A stretch of 64,000 bases of DNA from Pseudonocardia cypriaca (GCF_006717045.1 NZ_VFPH01000001.1:1178001-1242000); one strand, 5' to 3'. Counted from the first letter of the stretch, positions 32,867-41,695 are shown. Translations and numbers: made by a program. The notes: generated from the sequence alone by a model not told the origin.

Positions 32867-34062
32867 CGAGCCGTCCTCGTGGTCGCGGCTCCCAGTCGGA
32901 CGTGCATGCGCCGGATCCCGGGCACCATGGTCGAGCGCATGCGCAGTACCTCGCCCGCGAGCTCGATCCGGGTGAAGCGGGCGAGGAGTTCCTCGAAGAA
33001 GACCCGGGCCTCGAGTCGTGCCAGTGACAGCCCGAGGCAGGCGTGCTGACCGGTGCCGAAAGCCAGGTGCGGGTTGGGCCTGCGGGTGATGTCGAACTCC
33101 TCGGCGTCGTCGCCGAAGATCGCCTCGTCACGGTTGGCGGCGCCGTAGAGCAGGACGACCGGCTGGTCCTTCTTGATGACCTTGTCGCGAAGGGGGACGT
33201 CCTCGGTCGCCCAGCGGGTCATGTGTGTGACCGGGGAGATGAAGCGCAGCATCTCCTCGACGGCGCTGGGGATCAGGCTGCGGTCGTCGATGAGCTTCTG
33301 CAGCTGGTCGGGGTGGTCGATCAGCGTGAGCGTGCCCATGGAGATCAGGTTGCGGGTGGTCTCGTTGCCGGCGACCAGCAGCAGGTGCAGGAATGCCATG
33401 ACCTCGTCGTGGGACAGGCGCTCCCCGTCGACCTCGGCGTCCATCAGGATCGAGATCAGGTCGTTGGTGCGCACTTCATCGCGCAGGTCGATCAGGTTCT
33501 GGAAGTACGTGGTGAGGATGCCGAGCGCCTCCCGTGATGTCAGGGTGATGTCGGGGTCGGCTGAGCCGACCGACGCGTCGGACCAGGCGCGGAACTGCTC
33601 CCAGTCCTGGTGCGGAGCGCCGAGCAGGTCGGCGATGATCCGGGTCGGGATCGGTGCGACGATGCCCTCGGCGTAGTCCAGCTCCACGCCCGGTTCGGCG
33701 CGGTCGAGGGCGCCGCGGACTATCTCGCGGATGCCGGGCTCCATCGCGTTGATGTGCCGCGGGGTGAAGCCCTTCGAGATGATCCTGCGCATCGCCTGGT
33801 GACGGGGTGGGTCGGTCGTGATCAGCATCGGACGCACCTCGTCGGTATCGATGTTCGGACCCGGCATCAGCACTCCCCGCGCGGAGGAGAACAGGTGTGG
33901 CCGGGAGGCGATCCACTTGATGTCCTCGTAGCGCGTGATCCCCCAGAAGCCGCCGTTGGCGTCGGTCCAGTGCACCGGCGAGTTCTTGCGCAGCTCCCGG
34001 TAGACCGGTGCCGGCTCACCGATGAAGAAGTCGGGCAGGTGGATCGGCGGGTTCAGATCCAT
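32863..34062 (-). CDS. Cytochrome P450
   Basis: Class I bacterial P450 of 399 aa. The I-helix oxygen motif is LLLVAGNETTRN, the ExxR motif is AVEEMLRFIS, and the haem-binding loop is FGTGQHACLG with the thiolate ligand Cys342. Sequences such as PMLITTDPPRHQAMRRIISK and ISPVTHMTRWATEDV recall the CYP125/CYP142/CYP124-like group that hydroxylates steroids or branched lipids, but I cannot assign the family confidently. The reductase and ferredoxin genes follow directly, giving a self-sufficient hydroxylase operon. GGAAGG precedes the ATG. An 11-bp direct repeat lies 90-125 bp upstream. Confidence 0.93.
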   Translation of the reverse strand: MDLNPPIHLPDFFIGEPAPVYRELRKNSPVHWTDANGGFWGITRYEDIKWIASRPHLFSSARGVLMPGPNIDTDEVRPMLITTDPPRHQAMRRIISKGFTPRHINAMEPGIREIVRGALDRAEPGVELDYAEGIVAPIPTRIIADLLGAPHQDWEQFRAWSDASVGSADPDITLTSREALGILTTYFQNLIDLRDEVRTNDLISILMDAEVDGERLSHDEVMAFLHLLLVAGNETTRNLISMGTLTLIDHPDQLQKLIDDRSLIPSAVEEMLRFISPVTHMTRWATEDVPLRDKVIKKDQPVVLLYGAANRDEAIFGDDAEEFDITRRPNPHLAFGTGQHACLGLSLARLEARVFFEELLARFTRIELAGEVLRMRSTMVPGIRRMHVRLGAATTRTAR

Positions 34063-34151
34063 GCGGCAGATCCCTTCCAGTGGCGGTTCGGGCGGTGCGC
34101 AGTTCGTGGCGCGTGGGGGACGAGCGGGAGCGTCGCCGGAATATGCGGCAA

Positions 34152-34185
34152 GCTACACGTAAATTGAGTGGCGTGCTACACGTAA
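34152..34185. repeat. Two direct copies of GCTACACGTAA, 23 bp apart, upstream of the P450
   Basis: The 11-bp copies lie at 34152-34162 and 34175-34185, the same face of the helix two turns apart, in the 356-bp intergenic region between the divergent P450 and MarR genes. They are likely a regulator binding site. I see nothing else in that gap. Confidence 0.5.
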
Positions 34186-34418
34186 TCCCGCATCGTGGGC
34201 ACGGCGCGTCGCTCGCGCGGGTGCCGGGTCGGCCGTCCCCGTCCAGCGGGTTCGGTCGCAGGCGGCCGGCTGACGGACATCAGGCCCGAGTACGCGTAGG
34301 TTCGCGGAGTGGTGCGAGAAGCCGCGTTCGCGGAGTCGGCCTGACGACCGCGCATCAACGGCGAACGAGCTGCCCCATACTTCCGCCGGGACGCGCGAGA
34401 CAGGAGCAGGGCAGGGCG

Positions 34419-34919
34419 ATGGTGGGACGACAGCGGCTCGAGGATCGGATCCTGGATGCGATGGCGGTTCTGCTGCATACGACCGAGGGCTACCTCGACG
34501 AGCTCGCCGCCACCTTCTCCGACGGCCTGCGCCGCGGCACGATCGCGCCGCTGATGCTGCTGTACCGCGTCGGCCCCTTGCGGGTGTCGGAGCTGGCCGA
34601 GGCTCTGGGTCTGGATCGCACGACCGTGACGCGCCACCTCGACGAGCTGGAGCCTCGCGGTCTGGTCGTCCGGCGGCCGGACGAGCGTGACCGTCGTGCT
34701 CTGGTCGTGAGCCTCACGCCCGCGGCCGTGGAGCACCTGGACGCGATGCGGATCAGGAACCGGCAACGCATCAGGCAGATCTGCGCCGACTGGACGCCGG
34801 AGGAGCGGGAGATGTTCGGGCGCCTGTTGCCCAGGTTCGCTCAGGAGAGCGCGCCGATCTTCAGCGGTTCGTCCACCACACGGGTCTCTGCGGCCAGGCG
34901 ACCGGTCGCCGGTCGCTGA
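34419..34919 (+). CDS. MarR-family transcriptional regulator
   Basis: Dimeric winged-helix regulator of 166 aa. The DNA-binding part includes MLLYRVGPLRVSELAEALGL, TTVTRHLDELEPRGLVVRRP and the wing DERDRRALVVSLTPAA. The ATG at 34419 is preceded by AGGAG and GGG at slightly long spacing. It is divergent from the P450 operon, so it probably controls that operon, possibly through the direct repeat in between. The usual ligands are phenolic or lipophilic compounds; the ligand here is unknown. Confidence 0.9.
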   Translation: MVGRQRLEDRILDAMAVLLHTTEGYLDELAATFSDGLRRGTIAPLMLLYRVGPLRVSELAEALGLDRTTVTRHLDELEPRGLVVRRPDERDRRALVVSLTPAAVEHLDAMRIRNRQRIRQICADWTPEEREMFGRLLPRFAQESAPIFSGSSTTRVSAARRPVAGR

Positions 34920-34988
34920 ACGGCGCGGTGCGCTGAGCGACACGGGCCGTGCCGGTGCCGTCCATCGAAGTCCTCTTGTCAAGCGGCT

Positions 34989-35004
34989 TATAAACTGCTT
35001 TATA
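34989..35004. promoter_or_regulatory. TATAAA-CTGC-TTTATA palindrome before the VOC operon
   Basis: A perfect 6-bp inverted repeat with a 4-bp centre, 38 bp upstream of the dioxygenase ATG, AT-rich against a ~70% GC background. It is the type of site bound by MarR regulators; the operon encodes one. Assignment is inference. Confidence 0.5.
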
Positions 35005-35041
35005 CTCTGACACATCCGCTCGGATGCATCGAGGGGGATCG

Positions 35042-35953
35042 ATGAGGGACGGGCTCGGCATCACCCACCTGAGAAGCATCGACATCTCGGCGGAGCAGCC
35101 GGCAGCGCTCCTGCCGTTCTACGAGGAGACCTGGGGCCTGGAGCGGGTGGAGGACCTGCCCGGCACCGCCGCGGAGGGAACCATCGCGCTCCGGGCCCGC
35201 GGCCCGGAGCACCACGTGCTGCGGCTGGTCGCGGGCGACCCGCACCAGCTCGTCCGCATCGCCCTCGGAGCCCGCGACGCCGCGGCGGTGGATGCCGTCG
35301 CGGAGCGGGTGCGGGCGAGCGGCGCGCAACTCCTCGCGGGCCCGGCCCGTCGGCCCGGCGGGGAGTACGCCGTCGAGTTCACCGATCCGGAGGGACGGCG
35401 CATCGAGGTGAGCGCGGACGTGCCGGAGCGTCCGGATCCCGCCTCGCGCGACTTCGGGCCGGACCGGCTCAGCCACGTCGTCCTCAACACGGTTGACCTC
35501 GCCGCGTCGAAGGCGTTCTTCGTCGACGTACTGGGGTTCGCGGTCTCCGACACATACGAGAACGACCAGATGGTGTTCCTGCGCTGCAACCCGGTGCACC
35601 ACTGCATCGTGCTGGCGCCGGGGGAGTGGACCTCGCTCAACCACGTCGCGTTCGAGGTCCGGGACACCGACGAGGTGATGCGGGCGTTGGGCCGGATGCG
35701 CAGGGCCGGCGTCGACACGATCTGGGGGCCGGGCCGGCACGGCCCGGGTGGCAACGTCTTCTGCTACTTCCTCGACCCGGTGGGCAACGTGATCGAGTAC
35801 ACCGCCGAGCTGATCGAGGTCGACAGCGGCTGGATGCCGCAGGAATGGGCGCGCACCCAGGAGAACGCCGACGTGTGGGGCACCTCGGGAGGGATCACCC
35901 CGGAGGTCGTGCGGGCGATGGCGAACCCGCCCGGGTCCGAGCGGCCCCGATGA
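35042..35953 (+). CDS. Type I extradiol dioxygenase-like VOC protein
   Basis: A two-domain vicinal-oxygen-chelate protein of 303 aa, similar to catechol 2,3-dioxygenases and related ring-cleaving enzymes. The first repeat starts ITHLRSIDISAEQP. The second holds the probable iron ligands: His in RLSHVVLNTVDLA, His in LNHVAFEVRDTDE, and Glu in GNVIEYTAELIE. I chose the ATG at 35042, which has GAGGGGG 6 bases upstream, over one at 35024. It heads an operon with a zinc-type dehydrogenase, MarR and a fumarylacetoacetase-family protein. The gene set suggests ring cleavage followed by hydrolysis of the product; the substrate is unknown. Confidence 0.85.
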   Translation: MRDGLGITHLRSIDISAEQPAALLPFYEETWGLERVEDLPGTAAEGTIALRARGPEHHVLRLVAGDPHQLVRIALGARDAAAVDAVAERVRASGAQLLAGPARRPGGEYAVEFTDPEGRRIEVSADVPERPDPASRDFGPDRLSHVVLNTVDLAASKAFFVDVLGFAVSDTYENDQMVFLRCNPVHHCIVLAPGEWTSLNHVAFEVRDTDEVMRALGRMRRAGVDTIWGPGRHGPGGNVFCYFLDPVGNVIEYTAELIEVDSGWMPQEWARTQENADVWGTSGGITPEVVRAMANPPGSERPR

Positions 35954-37026
35954 GGGCGATCGTGATCGAGCGGTTCGGCGGACCCGAGGTGCTGCGTGCC
36001 GCGGAGCTCGCCGACCCGGAGCCCGGTCCGGGTGAGGTGCGGGTGGCGGTCGAGGCGGTGGCCGTCGCCCGGACCAAGGACGTGGCCGCCCGCGCGGGCA
36101 GACCGCCGTTCGCGCCGTCCATCACCGCCTTCCCGCACGTGCTCGGCACCGAGCACGCGGGTGTCGTCGACGCCGTCGGACCGGGGGTCGACGACCGTCT
36201 GGTCGGCTCCCGGGTCGCAGTGTCGGCGGTGCTGACCTGCGGGAACTGCCGCGCCTGCGGGCAGGGCCGGGAAGAGGCCTGTGCCGGGTTCCGGCTGGTG
36301 GGTGTGCACCGGCCCGGCAGCTACGCCCAGTTCTGCGTGGTTCCGGAGGCCAACGTGCAGCCCGTGCCCGAGGACGTGTCGCTGGCCGCGGCCGCCTCGC
36401 TCGCGGCCAACGGCGGGGTGGCCGCGGCCCAGCTGGACGCCGGCCGGGTCGGTCCCGGGTCCACGGTGCTCGTCCTGGGAGCGGCCGGCTCGCTGGGCTC
36501 CACCCTCGCCGCGCTGGCGGCGTTCCGCGGGGCACGCGTGATCGGCGTCGACCGCCTCGGGCGGGATCCCGACCGGCTGGCCGGGCTCCCGCTGGCGGCG
36601 ATGATCGACGGCGACCGGCCGGACCTGGCCGAGGCGCTGCGAACCGACGTGGACGGGGTCGGCGACGTTGACGGCATCGACTGCGTGGTGGACAACCTCG
36701 GCATCACCGAGCTGTGGAACGCCTACCTGCCCGCACTGGCGCCGATGGGCACGATCGTCATGTCCGGGGCCATCAGCCACGACCCGGTGCCCGTCCCGCT
36801 GCTGACGTTCTACCTGCGCAGCCAGTCGCTGATCGGGGTGCGGACCGGCAACCGGGCCCAGCGCGCCGCGCTGTGGGCGGACGTGGCGAACGGGTTCCGG
36901 CCGCCGGCAAGCCACCTGCAGCTGCTCGGGTGGGACCGCGCGGCGGAGGCGCACGCCGCGGTCGAGCGGGGGGAGGCCCACGGCCAGATCGTGCTGCGGG
37001 TCGACGCGGGCGGAGGATCGCTGTGA
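35950..37026 (+). CDS. Zinc-containing medium-chain dehydrogenase (quinone/alcohol)
   Basis: Medium-chain dehydrogenase/reductase of 358 aa. It starts MRAIVIERFGGPEVLR, as in NADPH:quinone reductases, but it also has a structural-zinc-like cluster CGNCRACGQGREEACAG and the GTEHAGVVDAVG site of alcohol dehydrogenases. The Rossmann loop is VLVLGAAGSLGSTLAA. It therefore lies between the two subgroups. The ATG overlaps the dioxygenase stop (ATGA). It probably oxidises an alcohol or reduces a conjugated intermediate in the same pathway. Confidence 0.88.
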   Translation: MRAIVIERFGGPEVLRAAELADPEPGPGEVRVAVEAVAVARTKDVAARAGRPPFAPSITAFPHVLGTEHAGVVDAVGPGVDDRLVGSRVAVSAVLTCGNCRACGQGREEACAGFRLVGVHRPGSYAQFCVVPEANVQPVPEDVSLAAAASLAANGGVAAAQLDAGRVGPGSTVLVLGAAGSLGSTLAALAAFRGARVIGVDRLGRDPDRLAGLPLAAMIDGDRPDLAEALRTDVDGVGDVDGIDCVVDNLGITELWNAYLPALAPMGTIVMSGAISHDPVPVPLLTFYLRSQSLIGVRTGNRAQRAALWADVANGFRPPASHLQLLGWDRAAEAHAAVERGEAHGQIVLRVDAGGGSL

Positions 37027-37538
37027 GCGGAGCCATGGGATGGTCGGGCATGCCCGAGCAGCAGCCCGACGGTCACGGGATCGTGGAGCCATCGACCCGG
37101 ATCGCCTACCTCGTACGGATGTTGGCGAACGCGCTGAACCAGCAGGTCGAGCAGGCACTCCGGCCGGTGGGGCTGACGCAGGCCCAGCTCGCCGCACTGG
37201 GGCAGCTCGCGATCTGCGCCGAGGGCTGGTTGTCCGGGGCCGAGCTTGGACGGCGGGCGGGGATCACGGCGCAGGGGATGTCCACGGCGCTGGCCGGGCT
37301 CCAGAGCCGCGGCCTCGTGGAGCGCGGGCCGCATCCCAGCCGGGGCCGGGTGATCCGCGTGTGGATCACCGAGGACGGCCGCCGCCTGCTCGAACGCGCC
37401 CAGCGCCTCACCGCGCCGGTGGACATGAGGGCGACGGCGCTGCTCTCCGTCGACGAACAGCGCCAACTGCGGGAGTTCCTACTGCGCGCGATGGCTGGTG
37501 TCGGCGTGCAGGCGCCGGGTACGGAGGAGACCGCATGA
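37023..37538 (+). CDS. MarR-family regulator of the VOC/FAH operon
   Basis: A 171-aa winged-helix regulator. The recognition region is LTQAQLAALGQLAICAEGWL, then LGRRAGITAQGMSTALAGLQ and the wing HPSRGRVIRVWITEDGRR. I chose the GTG at 37023: it overlaps the dehydrogenase stop and has GGAGG 6 bases before it; ATGs at 37035 and 37050 are alternatives. Because it lies inside the catabolic operon it likely acts on that promoter, where a TATAAA-CTGC-TTTATA palindrome is found. Confidence 0.88.
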   Translation: MSGAMGWSGMPEQQPDGHGIVEPSTRIAYLVRMLANALNQQVEQALRPVGLTQAQLAALGQLAICAEGWLSGAELGRRAGITAQGMSTALAGLQSRGLVERGPHPSRGRVIRVWITEDGRRLLERAQRLTAPVDMRATALLSVDEQRQLREFLLRAMAGVGVQAPGTEETA

Positions 37539-38434
37539 ACGGCGGCTGGAGCCTGGTCACCTACCGGCAGGGGAGCCGGGCCGGAGCCGGGGTGCTGCAC
37601 GAGGGCCGCGTCCGGGCCCCCGTCGTGCTCGACGGCGTCGACGGGGTCCTGCCGGTGGTCGAGCGGTGGGCCGAGTTCGAGGCGGAGCTGCGTGAGATCG
37701 ACCCGTTCGACGCACCTGCCGTCGAGGGTGCGGTCCTCGACCTGCCGCTGCGGCACCCGCGCAAGATCCTCTGCTCCGGGCCCAACTACAGCGACCACCT
37801 GGCCGAGATGGGGGAGTCCTTCGGCGCGCAGTGGCGGCCCTACTTCTTCTTCAAGCCGCCGACGACCGCGCTGGTCGCCGACGGCGAGCCGATCCTCGTC
37901 GGCGGTGACCCGGACGACCGGGTCGACTGGGAGGGCGAGCTCGCGGCGGTCGTCGGCGTCGGAGGCCGCGACATCGCCGTGGGCGCGGCGCTCGCGCACG
38001 TCGCCGGATACACGGTCGTCAACGACATCTCGCTGCGCGGACCGCACCGCCGGGAGGACGCGCCCGCCCCGTTCGTCTGGGACTGGGTCGCGTCCAAGGG
38101 AGCCGACACCTCGCTGCCGATGGCGTCCGGGATCGTGCCGCACTGGCAGGTGCCGGACCCGCAGCAGCTCTGCGTGCGGACCACCGTGAACGGCGAGGTC
38201 ATGCAGTCCGCCTCGACAGCCCTGATGATCTGCAGCGTCGCCGAGCTGATTGCTGCCGCGAGCGCGCTGACGACACTCGAGCCGGGCGACGTCATCGCGA
38301 CGGGCACACCCGCGGGAGTCGGGGCCGGTCGCGGGGTGTTCCTGCACCCCGGCGACGTCGTCGAGGTCGAGATCGAGAGCATCGGCCGGGTGCGGAACCC
38401 GGTCCTGGCCCGCCACGCTGCTTCGCGCCGCTGA
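37535..38434 (+). CDS. Fumarylacetoacetate hydrolase-family protein
   Basis: A 299-aa FAH-fold enzyme. Conserved blocks are KILCSGPNYSDHLAEMG, FFFKPPTTALVADGEPI, the metal ligands in DWEGELAAVVG (Glu/Asp cluster) with VVNDISLRG, and the C-terminal GDVIATGTPAGVGAGR. The family includes fumarylacetoacetases, 2-oxo-hept-3-ene-1,7-dioate hydratases and acylpyruvate hydrolases, acting after ring cleavage. Coupled with the VOC dioxygenase and dehydrogenase, it fits the last step of an aromatic or cyclic-ketone pathway. Its ATG overlaps the MarR stop. The 38435-38687 gap that follows shows no gene. Confidence 0.9.
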   Translation: MNGGWSLVTYRQGSRAGAGVLHEGRVRAPVVLDGVDGVLPVVERWAEFEAELREIDPFDAPAVEGAVLDLPLRHPRKILCSGPNYSDHLAEMGESFGAQWRPYFFFKPPTTALVADGEPILVGGDPDDRVDWEGELAAVVGVGGRDIAVGAALAHVAGYTVVNDISLRGPHRREDAPAPFVWDWVASKGADTSLPMASGIVPHWQVPDPQQLCVRTTVNGEVMQSASTALMICSVAELIAAASALTTLEPGDVIATGTPAGVGAGRGVFLHPGDVVEVEIESIGRVRNPVLARHAASRR

Positions 38435-38687
38435 CCTCCGCCATTCCGGGTCGGCGGCGCAACCCCGTCGGGATCGTCCGCTGATCGGTGCGCGAGCTGC
38501 AGCAGGTCGAACGCGATCAACGCGATCAGGGCAACCGCGACCACCATCGCTACCGGCGAACACCTCAGGGGCGCGGCCGGCCAGCATGGCTATTGCCATC
38601 CCGCCCAGATAGCCGGAGGTCGTGATGGCCGGGGTGTTGAAGTCGCCGTGCGCGTGGCAGCGGGTCGTCGCGAACGGTTTCCCGGTG

Positions 38688-39365
38688 CTACACGCTTGGA
38701 TGCGCGTGCGCGGAGACGTCGCTGCGCCACAAGGCCGCGAGCAGGGCTCGGCAGGCGTTCGTGTCCCCTTCCAGTCGCACGCGCCCGGCTGCGACGGCGG
38801 CGTCGACCTCGACTTCTCCTGCCATCAACGCATCCAGGGTGGCGGCGTCGGTGTCGATGACCGGGCCGGTGGGGTCGGGCGCGTTGCCACGCGCGACCTG
38901 CACGTCCTCGCCGATCGAGATGGTGAAACTCTCTCGACCCAGCCGGACCTCGAAGGTGCCCCCGCCCGGAGCGAACGCAGCGGCGTCCAGCGTGCCGAGC
39001 ATCGACAGCATCAGCGAGTCCGTGCCCATCTCGCCTTCGGGGCGGGGCACGGGGGACCGTGAGCCCCACAGGCCGAGCGCCAGGACGATCGGCTTCAGGT
39101 CCGCGCCCCATTCGGTCAGCTCGTAGACCCGGGCCGCCGCAGGTGGCGGCAGCGTGCGCTTGCGCACCACGCCGGCCTCCTGCAGGTCGTTGAGACGGGT
39201 CGTGAGCACGTTCGGCGGCACGCCGGTGAGGCCGACCTGGAGGTCGGTGAACCGTTTCGGGCCCAACAGCAGGTCCCGGACGATCAGCAACGCCCAGCGC
39301 TCGCCCACCAGGTCCAGCGCATGGGCCACGCCGCACGGGTCGCCGTAGCTGCGTTTCGTCGGCAC
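38688..39365 (-). CDS. HxlR-family regulator with SCP2-like C-terminal domain
   Basis: A 225-aa regulator. The N-terminal HxlR winged helix is RSYGDPCGVAHALDLVGERW, FTDLQVGLTGVPPNVLTTRL and EAGVVRKRTLP. The C-terminal ~100 residues (FEVRLGRESFTISIGEDVQV) look like a sterol-carrier/SCP2-type ligand pocket. This combination is recurrent in Actinobacteria and suggests that a lipophilic compound is sensed. It is divergent from the DUF899/MFS operon, and the 126-bp gap holds a CTACT-N11-AGTAG inverted repeat that may be its operator. Confidence 0.85.
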   Translation of the reverse strand: MPTKRSYGDPCGVAHALDLVGERWALLIVRDLLLGPKRFTDLQVGLTGVPPNVLTTRLNDLQEAGVVRKRTLPPPAAARVYELTEWGADLKPIVLALGLWGSRSPVPRPEGEMGTDSLMLSMLGTLDAAAFAPGGGTFEVRLGRESFTISIGEDVQVARGNAPDPTGPVIDTDAATLDALMAGEVEVDAAVAAGRVRLEGDTNACRALLAALWRSDVSAHAHPSV

Positions 39366-39403
39366 GCGGCCAGTGTAGCTCGCTCCTCCCTAATCAGAAG
39401 TTT

Positions 39404-39424
39404 CTACTACGTGAAATGAAGTAG
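39404..39424. promoter_or_regulatory. CTACT-N11-AGTAG inverted repeat, possible HxlR operator
   Basis: A 21-bp element with 5-bp arms, AT-richer than its surroundings, between the divergent HxlR and DUF899 genes. HxlR proteins often bind spaced inverted repeats. The arms are short, so support is modest. Confidence 0.35.
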
Positions 39425-39491
39425 CTGCTACGGTCTTGGAAGTGCGCGCCGCAGTGGCGTGCGACTGACGGACCTGAAGCAGGGAGCGCTC

Positions 39492-40151
39492 ATGGAGCTG
39501 CCACCGATCGTCTCCGCCCAGGAATGGGCCAGCGCCCGGGAGGAGCTGCTGGTCGAGGAGAAGAAGATGACCCGCGCCATCGACGCCCTCGCCGCGCGCC
39601 GCCGCAGGCTGCCGGTGGTCGAGTTCGACAAGCAGTACGCGTTCGAGGGCACCGACGGTAGGAAGAGCCTTGCCGGGCTGTTCGACGGGCGCCGCCAGCT
39701 CATCGTCTACCACTTCATGATGGAGGCGGGTTCGGACCACCGCTGCCCCGGCTGCTCGGCGGTGGCCGACAGCACGCCCCACCTGGCGCATCTGCACGCC
39801 CGCGACACCACGTACGTGATGACCTCGCCGGCGCCGGTCTCCCAGTTCGAGCCGTACCGCGTCCGCATGGGCTGGGAAATCCCCTGGTACTCCACGGCGG
39901 GCAGCGACTTCGACGCCGACTGCGGCATCGACGGCGGTGCCGGACTCAGCGTTTTCGTGCGCTCGGACGAGAACCGCGTGTTCCGCAGCTACTCCACCGC
40001 CGCACGGGGGACCGATCACCTCCGCAACGACCTCGCCCTGCTGGACCTGACGCCCTACGGCCGGCAGGAGACGTGGGAGGACTCACCCGAAGGCTGGCCG
40101 CAGACCCCGGCCTACCAGTGGTGGCGCCTGCACGACCAGTACGACCGCTGA
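39492..40151 (+). CDS. DUF899-family thioredoxin-like protein
   Basis: A 219-aa protein of the DUF899 family. Typical blocks are ELLVEEKKMTRAIDALAARR near the start, LIVYHFMMEAGSDHRCPGC (with a CxxC that recalls a thioredoxin-fold active site) and a conserved C-terminal YQWWRLHDQYDR. GGGAG stands 6 bases before the ATG at 39492, so I prefer it to an upstream GTG at 39459. The function is unknown; members often accompany HxlR or MFS genes, as here. It is divergent from the HxlR gene and leads to the MFS gene. Confidence 0.85.
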   Translation: MELPPIVSAQEWASAREELLVEEKKMTRAIDALAARRRRLPVVEFDKQYAFEGTDGRKSLAGLFDGRRQLIVYHFMMEAGSDHRCPGCSAVADSTPHLAHLHARDTTYVMTSPAPVSQFEPYRVRMGWEIPWYSTAGSDFDADCGIDGGAGLSVFVRSDENRVFRSYSTAARGTDHLRNDLALLDLTPYGRQETWEDSPEGWPQTPAYQWWRLHDQYDR

Positions 40152-40177
40152 CGGACGTGATCGAGAACGGAGTCGCA

Positions 40178-40222
40178 ATGACGTGCAGTGCGTCCGACTG
40201 TGGCCGGGGGGTCGAGCCGTGA
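40178..40222 (+). CDS. 14-codon leader ORF coupled to the MFS gene
   Basis: ATG at 40178 opens MTCSASDCGRGVEP, and its TGA overlaps the GTG start of the MFS gene (GTGA). GGAG lies 7 bases before the ATG. It might drive translational coupling or act as a leader peptide; nothing shows that the peptide itself is functional. Confidence 0.3.
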   Translation: MTCSASDCGRGVEP

Positions 40223-41661
40223 GAGGCGAGAACACGAGTACGGAACGGCCGGTGCGTCCCGGCTGGACGCTGGTGCTGGTCGCGGTGTGCGCGTTCCTCA
40301 CCTCGCTCGACGTGATGGTCGTGGTCACCGCGATCCCGACCATCCGGCAGGACCTCGACGCCGGCCTCGCGGACCTCGAGTGGACCATCAACGCCTACAA
40401 CCTGGCCTTCGGCTGCCTGATGCTGACCGGTGCGGCGCTCGGCGACCGCTTCGGCCGGATGAAGGTCTACGTGCTGGGGCTGGCGGTGTTCACCGCCGCT
40501 TCGGCGATGGCCGCGCTCGCCCCGACGGTCGGCGTCCTGATCCTCTCCCGCGTCCTGCAGGGGGTGGCAGCCGGCGTGGCGATCCCGGTGAGTCTGACCC
40601 TGCTGTCCAACGCCTACCCGCCCGAGAAGCGCGGCATGGCGATGGGCATCTGGGGAAGCGTCTCGGGCCTGGCCGTTGCGGCCGGCCCCGTGGTCGGTGG
40701 CCTGATCACCCAGGGCCTGTCATGGCACTGGATCTTCTGGCTCAACGTCCCGATCGGCCTGGCCGCGACCGTTCTGTCGGCGAAACTGCTGCGGGAGAGC
40801 TACGGCCCGCGTCCCGAGCTGGATCTCGTCGGCCTGGCGCTCGTGTCGATCGGCCTGTTCGGTCTGGTGTGGGCCGCCGTGCGGCAGCCCGTCCTGGGAT
40901 GGGGCGACCCGGAGGTCCTGCTGTCGATCGTCGGCGGCCTTGTCCTGCTGGTGGCGTTCGTGCTCTGGGAGAAGCGCGTGACGCACGCGATGCTGCCGAT
41001 GGCCTACTTCCGCAGCCGCGGCTTCACCATCGCCAACGTCTCGGCCTTCTTCCAGCACTTCGCTCTGATCGGCGCGCTGTTCATGCTGGCGCAGATGTTC
41101 CAGGAGGGCCTCGGCAACGACCCGATGGGCACCGGCCTGCGCCTGCTCGCGTGGACGGCGATGCCACTGCTGGTAGCCCCGATCGCCGGTAATTTCGCCG
41201 ACAGACTGGGCAACCGGCCGTTCATGGTCGCCGGCTTGCTGCTCCAGGGCGTCGGCCTCGCGTGGATCGCCGCGGTCGCACAACCAGACACCGGATACGG
41301 CTCGTTCATCGTGCCGTTGATCCTCGGCGGGGTCGGTATCGCGATGTGCCTCCCCACGACGATCAACCTGGTCTTCGCCTCCGTCCCGCAGAACGATGTC
41401 GGGGTCGCGTCCGGGGTGAACAGCGCGGTCCGCGAGATCGGCGGGGTGTTCGGCGTCGTGTCCCTCGGCGCGGCGTTCGCCACGTACGGCCACTACGGCG
41501 ACCCCGCGGCAGCCATGGGCGGCTTCCGAGCGGCACTCGTCGTGGGCGCGATCGCCTCGATGGTCGGCATGGTCGCCGCACTCTTCGCACCGGGCAAGAC
41601 ACAGCCCGGCCCGCACACCGCGCCGATGGCAGCACCGGTCGGCCTGGACACGCTCGAATAG
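40219..41661 (+). CDS. DHA2-family MFS exporter (1 of the adjacent pair)
   Basis: 14-helix drug:H+ antiporter (480 aa). Helix 1 is VAVCAFLTSLDVMVVVTAIP, motif A GDRFGRMKVYVLGL, helix 4 ILSRVLQGVAAGVAIPVSLT and the antiporter motif GPVVGGLITQGLSW. The GTG at 40219 is favoured because it overlaps the stop of a short leader frame; GTG at 40183 is possible. It shares the strand with DUF899 and with a second DHA2 gene downstream, so HxlR may control several genes. Substrates of this family include quaternary ammonium compounds and antibiotics. Confidence 0.88.
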   Translation: MRGENTSTERPVRPGWTLVLVAVCAFLTSLDVMVVVTAIPTIRQDLDAGLADLEWTINAYNLAFGCLMLTGAALGDRFGRMKVYVLGLAVFTAASAMAALAPTVGVLILSRVLQGVAAGVAIPVSLTLLSNAYPPEKRGMAMGIWGSVSGLAVAAGPVVGGLITQGLSWHWIFWLNVPIGLAATVLSAKLLRESYGPRPELDLVGLALVSIGLFGLVWAAVRQPVLGWGDPEVLLSIVGGLVLLVAFVLWEKRVTHAMLPMAYFRSRGFTIANVSAFFQHFALIGALFMLAQMFQEGLGNDPMGTGLRLLAWTAMPLLVAPIAGNFADRLGNRPFMVAGLLLQGVGLAWIAAVAQPDTGYGSFIVPLILGGVGIAMCLPTTINLVFASVPQNDVGVASGVNSAVREIGGVFGVVSLGAAFATYGHYGDPAAAMGGFRAALVVGAIASMVGMVAALFAPGKTQPGPHTAPMAAPVGLDTLE

Positions 41662-41695
41662 CACCACGAGACCTGCGGGGCCGACCGCGGGCGAG

